64,000 nucleotides of DNA from CAYRGG01 sp964423745 (lineage in GTDB: Bacteria > Pseudomonadota > Gammaproteobacteria > Competibacterales > Competibacteraceae). Shown here piece after piece: positions 34,371 to 41,349 of the stretch (within the stretch, counting starts at the first letter, position 1; each line of letters starts with the position of its first letter). The notes below the pieces were generated by a model. It had not been told where the DNA came from. It worked only from the letters and a program-made list of their open reading frames with translations, and searched no databases. The position numbers and the translations under genes are program-made. The stretch covers positions 1 through 64,000 of the forward strand of contig CAYRGG010000005.1 of NCBI GenBank assembly GCA_964423745.1, written 5' to 3'.

Positions 34371-34434
34371 CAATGCGGGTTTACCCAGAACCCAAATTCG
34401 AAGCACCACGGTTGCGAAGTGAGTAGTTGGGACG

Positions 34435-34548
34435 TTGTTAGCGCGGGGTCGTCGCACAGTGACGGCGGCGTTGCAACAGATGAAACATGGTGAGGATAAG
34501 TATTTTAGCCAGTATCATCATGTCCTTAATCGAGTTCGGTGGTCGCTT
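34435..34548 (+). mobile_element. Transposase fragment (DDE type)
   Basis: The frame reads RGRRTVTAALQQMKHGEDKY, then FSQYHHVLNRVRWS, matching the N-terminal region of IS701-like DDE transposases (pattern GRRTVT..LR.MG....K.F..YH.VLNR..WS). Upstream and downstream parts are missing. It sits 65 bp after the collapsed receptor gene, so an insertion sequence may have caused the deletions there. Confidence 0.6.
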
Positions 34549-34699
34549 GACGGTCGCCGTGAAAGCGCCACCGGACAAGTCTGCATAAGCACCGGCCAAG
34601 CAACTGAAAACGATTTGCTTAGTTTGCGGCTATCGACTCTTTCGTTAGAAAAACAAAACTCTGCTTGATATTGATTTATTTATTGCATAAATTCATTTT

Positions 34700-35116
34700 A
34701 TGAAACAAAAAATAAACATGCTTGCCAATACACGGCATAAAGCAATAGCACAAAGCAGATCAGATATGACGACCAATACTCCGGGCGCAGCAGCAAGCTA
34801 TTTGGAAAAGTTACTGGCGGACGACCTGCTAAAAGGCGCCGATATCGCTAACGTGACTGACGTTTCACCAGCAACCGTCTCGCGCTGGCGCAAGGGAGCT
34901 ATGAAACCCCAACCGCAAAATGAGCTGATACTGTCTGACTTATATTATGTTGTACAACGACTTCAAGAGTATTACTCAACGGAAGAAATACGTACCTGGT
35001 TATATTCACGACACCCGCAATTAAACGGAGAGCGGGCCATAGACTTAATTCATGGAGCTCGAACAATTGAGGTACTTAAAATTCTTGATCGTTTGGATGC
35101 CGAGGCGTTTCTGTAA
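34700..35116 (+). CDS. Xre/MbcA/ParS-type antitoxin
   Basis: A 138-aa protein with a helix-turn-helix (LLKGADIANVTDVSPATVSR, WRKGAMKPQPQNEL) and the C-terminal toxin-binding region (IRTWLYSRHPQLNGERAIDL, then a helix). This layout is the Xre-RES antitoxin family. An internal start at 34766 (MTTNTPG) is possible. It ends 2 bp before the RES toxin gene. Confidence 0.85.
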   Translation: MKQKINMLANTRHKAIAQSRSDMTTNTPGAAASYLEKLLADDLLKGADIANVTDVSPATVSRWRKGAMKPQPQNELILSDLYYVVQRLQEYYSTEEIRTWLYSRHPQLNGERAIDLIHGARTIEVLKILDRLDAEAFL

Positions 35117-35118
35117 AT

Positions 35119-35691
35119 ATGGCAGGAAGGGACGCACCTCGGGATAATCGATTAATAGATGCCCTAGAGGCGATTGAACCTGTCATGCTTGAGCAACCGG
35201 TGTGGCGAGCTACCCAAGAAGGACGCGACCCCTGCCGCTGTAGCCGTTCAGGGGGTCGCTGGGATGATGGCACGTTTGACGTACTCTATACCGCAGAAGT
35301 ACAGGACGGTGCCATTGCTGAGATGTATTTTCACTTATCGCGAGGCCAGCCTATAATGCCGTCCCAAGTTCGATATGAACTTCATGAAATAAACGCAATG
35401 CTGTCGCATGCTTTAAAGCTAGTAGATACCAGCGCTTTAGCAGCGCTAGGACTGAACGTAGAACACTATGGTCAATTATCCTATCAGGAACGGGAAATGG
35501 AATATCCAAGATCGCAGGATATAGCCGAAGCCGCTCACTTCCTAAATTTTGACGGGCTTATCGTTCCCAGCGCCCGCTGGAATTGCATGAATATCGTGCT
35601 TTTCTGTGAAAAGCTCAGCCAACGATCTTATCAGGCCACTCGCAATCATGGCATCATCACTTGGTCAGAGTGGGCAAGCGATAATTCGTAG
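35119..35691 (+). CDS. RES-domain toxin
   Basis: A 190-aa RES protein: VWRATQEGRDP holds the conserved Arg, GGRWDDGTFDVLYTAEVQD holds the GxRW and Y.A motifs, and GLIVPSARWNCMNIVLFCE the conserved Ser and Asn. RES toxins degrade NAD+ and arrest growth. The gene is full length with no disrupted residue visible and follows the Xre antitoxin closely, so the module is probably active. Confidence 0.86.
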   Translation: MAGRDAPRDNRLIDALEAIEPVMLEQPVWRATQEGRDPCRCSRSGGRWDDGTFDVLYTAEVQDGAIAEMYFHLSRGQPIMPSQVRYELHEINAMLSHALKLVDTSALAALGLNVEHYGQLSYQEREMEYPRSQDIAEAAHFLNFDGLIVPSARWNCMNIVLFCEKLSQRSYQATRNHGIITWSEWASDNS

Positions 35692-35744
35692 GGCACTTGC
35701 ACGGCACCATGTCATTTCAAGTTGTATGTAGGAAACCAATCGTT

Positions 35745-36131
35745 CTAGGGATCAATGGCACACACTTCCGAGCGGGTGATAAAGCGCTGGCCTGTGCCGT
35801 TATCGAGGGAGAACATACCGCCAATGCCGGGGACAACATCGATGAGCAAGCGCGTGTGCGCCCAGCGCGCGTATTGGTCAGCACCCATATAAAACGCCAC
35901 CCCACCGATTTCACCCAAGAGCAGATCGTTAGCGCCGAGGGGAAACTCAGTGCGGAGCAAGCACATGGGTGCGCTGCCGTCACAGCAGCCCCCCGACTGA
36001 TGAAAGATGAGATCGTCGCCATGGCGGGCTTTGATCTGCGCCAGCAAATCCAGGGCCGCGGCGCTGGCTGTGACAGCCGCTCCAGCACCCCCGACAGGGG
36101 TGCTGCTAGCGTGGCTAACTCCCTGAGCCAT
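35745..36131 (-). CDS. DUF779 protein
   Basis: A 128-aa protein of the DUF779 family: LIFHQSGGCCDGSAPMCL carries the conserved cysteines, and GGVAFYMGADQYARWAHTRL and GTGQRFITRSEVC the family's other blocks. The family is found next to aldehyde dehydrogenases of the ethanol-oxidation type, as here. The start overlaps the dehydrogenase stop by one base. Role unknown, possibly a redox or metal-binding partner. Confidence 0.88.
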   Translation of the reverse strand: MAQGVSHASSTPVGGAGAAVTASAAALDLLAQIKARHGDDLIFHQSGGCCDGSAPMCLLRTEFPLGANDLLLGEIGGVAFYMGADQYARWAHTRLLIDVVPGIGGMFSLDNGTGQRFITRSEVCAIDP

Positions 36132-37687
36132 TAAAAGAAACCCATGGCGTTTTCATCGTAAGAAACTAACAGGTTTTTCGTCTGACTGTAATGGGACAGC
36201 ATCATCTTGTGATTTTCACGGCCGATGCCCGATTGTTTATAACCCCCGAAAGCGGCATGGGCAGGGTAGTGGTGGTAGCAATTGGTCCACACCCGTCCCG
36301 CCTGAATCGCCCGGCCCATGCGAAAGGCGCGGCTGCCATTGCGGGTCCACACCCCGGCGCCAAGACCATAGAGGGTATCGTTGGCAATTTCCAGGGCCTC
36401 TGCTTCGTCCTTAAAGGTCGTCACCGCCAACACGGGACCGAAAATCTCTTCTTGAAAAATGCGCATTTTGTTATGGCCCTTGAACACCGTCGGCTGAGCA
36501 TAGAAACCGTTGGCGAGTTCGTCACCCAAGTCAGCGCGACTGCCACCCGTCAAGCACTCAGCCCCCTCGTCCTTACCGAGCTGCTGGTAGGTGAGGATCT
36601 TCTCTAGCTGCTCCTGGGAGCACTGGGCGCCCATCATGGTGGTGGTGTCGAGGGGATGACCCTGTTTAATGGCCTTGACCCGTTCCACGGCACGGGCGAT
36701 GAAGGCGTCGTAGATGGATTCCTGTATCAGCGCCCGGCTTGGGCAGGTGCACACCTCGCCTTGGTTTAGAGCGAACATAGCAAAGCCTTCCAGGCATTTG
36801 TCAAAGAAGGCGTCGTCTTCGGTCATGACATCGGCGAAGAATATATTGGGGCTTTTGCCGCCCAGCTCCAGGGTCACTGGGATCAGGTTTTGACTGGCGT
36901 ACTGCATGATCATACGCCCGGTGGTAGTCTCGCCGGTGAAGGCGATCTTGGCGATACGGTTGCTGGAGGCCAGGGGTTTACCGGCTTCCAGGCCAAAGCC
37001 GTTGACCACGTTGAGAACGCCGGGGGGTAACACGTCCGCGATGAGTTCCAAGACTATCAACAGCGACGCCGGGGTTTGTTCCGCCGGTTTCAGCACCACG
37101 CAGTTGCCTGCCGCCAAGGCTGGCGCCAGCTTCCAACAGGCCATGAGGATAGGGAAGTTCCAAGGAATGATCTGCCCCACCACGCCTAAGGGTTCGTGGA
37201 AGTGATAGGCGTAAGTGTGCTGGTCAATCTCCGAGACCGAGCCTTCGTCGGCCCGGGCACAGCTGGCAAAGTAACGGAAGTGATCGATGGCCAATGGAAT
37301 ATCGGCGGCCAAGGACTCACGGATGGGTTTGCCGTTGTCCAGGGTTTCGGCGACGGCGATGGTTTCTAGATTCGCCTCCATGATGTCGGCGATTTTATTG
37401 AGCGCTAGGGCGCGTTCAGCCGGTGAGGTCTTGCCCCAGGCATCCCGTGCTTGGTGGGCTGCGTCCAGGGCCGCGTTGATGTCCTGTTCGTTAGAGCGGG
37501 GTATTTGACAGAGCAGGTTGCCGGTGATGGGGGTGATATTATCAAAATACTGGCCGGACTGGGGTTCGACGAATTGGCCCCCGATAAAATTGCCATAACG
37601 GGCTTTGTAGGGGTTAGTGTAGCCAAATCGTTCGGTATCCATGGCACCGGCAGCGCGGTCTTGGGCGTTTTCGACAACGGCGTTCAT
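36131..37687 (-). CDS. NAD-dependent aldehyde dehydrogenase (acetaldehyde type)
   Basis: A 518-aa aldehyde dehydrogenase. The start at 37687 follows GAGAGGA. Motifs are GQIIPWNFPILMACWKLAPA (Asn of the oxyanion hole), FTGETTTGRMI (cofactor loop), TLELGGKSPNIFF (general base Glu), and NQGEVCTCPSRAL (nucleophilic Cys). The length and the Q.G..CTC.SR signature fit the AldB/ExaC-type acetaldehyde dehydrogenases with a DUF779 partner. It oxidises acetaldehyde or related aldehydes to acids. Its promoter region at 37700-37790 is AT-rich. Confidence 0.93.
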   Translation of the reverse strand: MNAVVENAQDRAAGAMDTERFGYTNPYKARYGNFIGGQFVEPQSGQYFDNITPITGNLLCQIPRSNEQDINAALDAAHQARDAWGKTSPAERALALNKIADIMEANLETIAVAETLDNGKPIRESLAADIPLAIDHFRYFASCARADEGSVSEIDQHTYAYHFHEPLGVVGQIIPWNFPILMACWKLAPALAAGNCVVLKPAEQTPASLLIVLELIADVLPPGVLNVVNGFGLEAGKPLASSNRIAKIAFTGETTTGRMIMQYASQNLIPVTLELGGKSPNIFFADVMTEDDAFFDKCLEGFAMFALNQGEVCTCPSRALIQESIYDAFIARAVERVKAIKQGHPLDTTTMMGAQCSQEQLEKILTYQQLGKDEGAECLTGGSRADLGDELANGFYAQPTVFKGHNKMRIFQEEIFGPVLAVTTFKDEAEALEIANDTLYGLGAGVWTRNGSRAFRMGRAIQAGRVWTNCYHHYPAHAAFGGYKQSGIGRENHKMMLSHYSQTKNLLVSYDENAMGFF

Positions 37688-37823
37688 GGCAATGCATCCT
37701 CTCTTGTGATGGCGGTGGGACATCGTTAAGCGTAGTTGAGTTTAGATAGTGATGCAAATATAAATAGGAATAATTTTTACTAACTAATTTGGTGTACCAA
37801 GCGCTTAAAAGGCAAATTCTCTC

Positions 37824-38021
37824 TTAAAATTCATACGTCACCGTTAATATTGTAAAATGCTTTGGGCCTTGTTTTATAACATGAGCATTTCGAGAACCTG
37901 CCACATAATTGTCATCTAAGATGTTTTCCATGCTCAAATTTACATGCCAATTTTCTTTCTTATAACCGTAGACCCCATATTCCTCTCTGCCAAATTCAAA
38001 GTCTGCATCTCCAGACTCCAG
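37824..38021 (-). pseudogene. TonB-dependent receptor C-terminal remnant
   Basis: The minus strand reads ESGDADFEFGREEYGVYGYK, then ENWHVNLSMENILDDNYVAG, then SRNAHVIKQGPKHFTILTVTYEF and stop. NILDDNYVAG and the terminal Phe identify the last two strands of a TonB receptor barrel. There is an in-frame stop directly upstream, so only about 65 codons remain. Together with the truncated fecR at 39382 it marks a decayed sixth iron-uptake locus. Confidence 0.75.
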
Positions 38022-38408
38022 TCAATAATGAAATGGCAGTGAAAAAGAAGGGTTTCATGGGCTATGCCGAATGAGCGTGGAAAAGGGGACAGCAAAAAAC
38101 GTTTTAGTGAATAATAGCTATGGATTTTGTGGCTTGGTTGGGTGCATTTGGGCAGTGGGACAACGCTCATAGCCTAAGTGCTCGGCGACGACGAGTGCCG
38201 ACTAGTGTTCGATGTAGAAGGTGCGCAGTGCTTCGTAGTGCTCGCCGCTTATTAGGAGATATTAAGAGTGTGAACATCCGTGGATATGTAAAAAATAGAA
38301 TTTGATTTTTTCAATCACAGCCGACAAAAAATCTAACGATATATTCTGGGTTTGTTGATTGACGACGCTTGTTGAATTTTTCAATAGCGCATATGCTATC
38401 TTGATGTT
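38022..38408. other. Intergenic stretch without recognised gene
   Basis: Between the receptor remnant and the first PIN fragment. Short open frames occur on both strands but none resembles a family. The promoter of the PIN fragment at 38409 should lie in its last 60 bases. Confidence 0.3.
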
Positions 38409-38597
38409 ATGGCAGTCACGATTGTAGTCGATACTAACGTGTTTATTGGTACGCCATGGGAGGGTAATAGCCCAAACCGCGAAGTAATTCGTGGCTGTTT
38501 GACTGGTCACTACCGCCCGCTAATGGGTGCCGCGCTGCTGCATGAGTACGAAGATATAAGAAATTATGTTTCCTCTACCCCTGAAGATCCAAGTTAG
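38409..38597 (+). pseudogene. PIN-domain toxin, C-terminally truncated
   Basis: A 62-codon frame beginning MAVTIVVDTNVFIG, the PIN N-terminal strand with the first acidic residue, and continuing REVIRGCLTGHYRPLMGAAL and HEYEDIRN, the second conserved region of the COG1569-like PIN proteins (about 140 aa). The remaining acidic motifs are missing, so the nuclease core is incomplete. Confidence 0.65.
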
Positions 38598-38633
38598 CCA
38601 GCAAAATCCAATGACTGATGATAATGGCAATTT

Positions 38634-39107
38634 ATGAAGCCCACCGTTTATCTTGAAACCAGCATAATCGGTTATCTCACGTCACGGCCGGGCCGAGATT
38701 TGATAACCGCGGGGAATCAACAACTCACACGAGATTGGTGGGACCAGCATTGCAAACAATTCGATCTCTACATCTCCGAAGCAGTGGTAGCAGAATGTAG
38801 CACTGGTGACCCATAAGCTGCCCACGAACGCCTTAATGTCCTCGAAGGCATTCCCATTCTTGACGTAACCGAAGTCGTCGACAACTTGACGGATGCATTG
38901 ATAAAACAGGTTCCTCTCCCGGCAAAAGCCGTCATTGATGCGTTACACATTGCTATTGCTACGGTCAATGGAATTGACTATTTGCTAACGTGGAATTGTA
39001 CTCACATAGCAAATGCTGCCTTACAGCACCGAATCGAAGCTATTTGCCACTCTGCGGGCTTTGAATCGCCGACTATTTGTACGCCTCAACAACTTATGGA
39101 GGTTTAA
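38634..39107 (+). pseudogene. PIN-domain toxin with in-frame stop
   Basis: From ATG 38634 the frame encodes MKPTVYLETSIIGYLTSRPG and ISEAVVAECSTGDP, then TAA at 38814-38816. In the same frame it continues AAHERLNVLEGIPILDVTEV, DALHIAIATVNGIDYLLTWN and IANAALQHRIEAIC up to 39107. The two halves form a normal 157-codon PIN protein of the VapC-like group with all acidic residues (E8, E47, D104, and W/N region). A single base change creates the stop. The small partner gene downstream is intact. Confidence 0.8.
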
Positions 39108-39111
39108 CACG

Positions 39112-39294
39112 ATGTGGCGAGATCCAATCGTTGAAGAAGTACGACAATACCGTCAGCAATACGCTGCACAGTTCAATTATGATTTGAAGGCTATTTGCCA
39201 GGATTTACGGGAAAAGCAAAAAAAAGCGAGCGGAAAGGTCGTATCACGGCCTGCGCGATGCGTGGCTTATAGCGATGAAGTTGCTCGGGATTAA
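39112..39294 (+). CDS. Small protein paired with the PIN gene, putative antitoxin
   Basis: A 60-aa protein starting MWRDPIVEEVRQYRQQYAAQ, charged and helical, with a frayed C-terminus. Genes of this kind (W.DPIV.E.R..R...A..F..D) regularly follow PIN genes of the type at 38634 and are taken as the antitoxin. It starts 4 bp after the toxin stop with GGAGG 10-12 bases upstream. The tail after residue 45 may be altered by a frameshift near the A-run at 39218. Confidence 0.6.
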   Translation: MWRDPIVEEVRQYRQQYAAQFNYDLKAICQDLREKQKKASGKVVSRPARCVAYSDEVARD

Positions 39295-39381
39295 CGATCA
39301 ATGAAACCAGGGGTTCAAGACAATTTATCCTTCAAGATCCTTTACCATGGCTCCATACAAAATCAGGTAACCCCTTACCCC

Positions 39382-40056
39382 TTAGCGCTTTGGACCCACG
39401 CTAACCCAGAAATCAGTCAGGCGAGATACCCGCACCGGCAGGGTTTCGGCGACGATGCTCAACACCTGATCAGTATCGCTGATTTGAAAAACCCCGGAAA
39501 TGCGCAGATGCGCCACGGCCGGATCACAACGAAGGATACCGGGGCGGTAACGGGCTAGCTCTTGTATAAAATCACCCAAGCGCTGCCGGTCGGCAATGAT
39601 TTGACCGCGGATCCAGGGAGGTTCCCCGACGGGGGCGAACCTTGCGAGCGGTTGCTGGGTGCGGGTAAAGTGTGCTTGTTGGCCAGCTTCTAGTCGGGTT
39701 TCGGCAGTGACCAGAGCCGGACGAATACTGACGGCTTGGTCGAGCACAGTGACATGGGTTTGCCCGCCCCGGCCGTTGCTGATCTCGCGCACAGTGAAGC
39801 GTGTACCGAGAGCGCGGATGCGCCCCTGGTTAGTCTGCACAAGGAAGGGACGTTGAAGTTGCGTTGGATCGAATGCCGTTTCTACTAGTATTTCGCCTTT
39901 ATACAACACCAGTCCGCGGGTGTCTGCCGCGAAGGCCATATCCACGGCGCTGGCGGTATTAAGGTGCAGACGGCTGCCGTCCGGCAGGGCTAGGCGGCGC
40001 TGCTCGCCGGCAGCGGTGCGGAAATCCCCGGCCACGGAGCCAGCCATTGTGATCAA
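39382..40056 (-). pseudogene. fecR, N-terminally truncated
   Basis: The 224-codon frame holds only the periplasmic part of FecR: FRTAAGEQRRLALPDGSRLH, LNTASAVDM, YKGEILVETAF, GTRFTVREIS, and the C-terminal STN-interacting tail (LTDFWVSVGPKR). The cytoplasmic anti-sigma domain and membrane helix, normally about 100 residues, are absent, and no sigma gene is upstream. It cannot act as a membrane signal transducer. It is on the same strand as the receptor remnant at 37824. Confidence 0.8.
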
Positions 40057-40362
40057 AATACAACGTATTAAGGCTTGGGCTGGCAGGGTAGGGCATTGTC
40101 AAATATGTTGTAATGGTAGGGTTTTTTGTTAATTTTTAAGATAGCATAGATAAGAATGGGTTGCAATTTCATTTTTGATGTCTTTATTGCCGTAGCGCAT
40201 GGCCTTGGTTTCAGCTTAGTGTTAAGGCTAACCAGCAGCGGTCAAAGATTAGATTGAACAGCCCTTATTCTTAAGGGCCAGAACCTGGATTAAGTTGCGT
40301 GAATGCGGCTGTTGTGCAAGGATAACCAACTAGTTACTGTGTCTTGCTAAGGGTAATTTTAT
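40057..40362. other. Intergenic region, no gene recognised
   Basis: This region replaces the missing 5' part of fecR and its sigma gene. It contains no homologous sequence that can be recognised by translation. It probably contains the promoter of the coiled-coil gene at 40363. Confidence 0.3.
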
Positions 40363-41146
40363 ATGGCTTCCCTAGATGAACGGGTTGATAGCTTAGAAGA
40401 AGTTGTGCGCGACTTTGTGACCACGGTAGGCATTGAGTTCAACAAACTCTACAACGCCCAAACCCGTACTGAGTTGGAATTACAAGCTTTCAAGGACGAG
40501 ATGAAAGAGTTCAAGGACGAGATGAAAGAGTTCAAGGACGAGATGAAAGAGTTCAAGGACGAGANNNNNNNNNNNNNNNNNNNNNNNNNNNNNNNNNNNN
40601 NNNNNNNNNNNNNNNNNNNNNNNNNNNNNNNNNNNNNNNNNNNNNNNNNNNNNNNNNNNNNNNNTGAAAGCCTATAAGGAAGAGAGCCGCCGGGAGAACC
40701 GGGAGATGAACCGGCGCTGGGGTGAGTTGGCCAACAAGATGGGAACCCTGGTGGAAGATCTGGTAGCGCCCAGTGTTCCCCGTATCGTGCGTGAAGTGTT
40801 AAACCAGGAGGTAGTGGACATGGCGGTGCGCCGTCGGCGTAAACTGGCCGATGGTCGAGTGCGGGAATTCGATGCGCTGGCCTTCACCGCCGATACGGTG
40901 TGTCTGAACAGCACCAAGAGTACGCTGCGCAGCAGTGATGTGGACCGTTTCTGGGAGGAGGTGGAGGCGTTTCGGACGTTTTTCCCGGAACAGGCCGCTA
41001 TGCCCATTGTAGGGATGCTGGCAAGCCTCGCCATCGAGGCTAGCGTATTGACCTATGCCGAGCGCCAAGGGCTGCTGGTCTTAGGGGTAGGGGATGAGCT
41101 TATGGAGGTGAAAAACTCAGCCGGGTTTACACCAAAAAGATGGTAG
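40363..41146 (+). CDS. Coiled-coil protein with DUF3782-like nuclease-fold C-terminus (interrupted by gap)
   Basis: The N-terminal part (SLDERVDSLEEVVRDFVTTV) leads into heptad repeats FKDEMKE. After the 100-N gap the sequence resumes in another frame (KAYKEESRRENREMNRRWGE, then LVEDLVAPSVPRIVREVL, then REFDALAFTADTVCLNSTKS and a C-terminus with EASVLTYAERQGLLVLGVGD). The EFDALA/N-x-K segment is like a PD-(D/E)XK core, as in DUF3782 and related proteins. The frame change is only an artefact of the arbitrary gap length. True length depends on the unresolved repeat number. Function unknown. Confidence 0.7.
40489..40564 (+). repeat. 21-bp tandem repeat encoding a heptad
   Basis: Three complete and one partial copies of TTCAAGGACGAGATGAAAGAG, identical to each other, encode FKDEMKE and run into the assembly gap. 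Each unit equals one coiled-coil heptad, so copy-number change alters coil length without shifting the frame. Confidence 0.9.
40565..40664. other. Assembly gap (100 N)
   Basis: Exactly 100 N, a conventional scaffold placeholder; the real length is unknown. It interrupts the heptad repeat array and explains why the gene at 40363-41146 appears in two frames. Confidence 0.98.
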
Positions 41147-41349
41147 GTACAGTAACAGCGTAGCCCAACCCGGCTGTGATCCCTCCTGAACCGCCTGGCA
41201 ATTTAGCCCTAGATCCTGATCAACGCCAGGATTTCAGTAAGCTGGTCAGTCAGGTAAGCATAATAAATTCACCTACCGCCCCCAGTGCGCTGTACGCGGC
41301 GATATAGTGGCAGTAGAGGCGGATATCAGTATGTTGGCCCTTCGCGCCG

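Noticed and set aside
40489..40564. 21-bp repeats considered as a CRISPR array
   Set aside because: Units are contiguous without spacers and encode coiled-coil heptads in frame.
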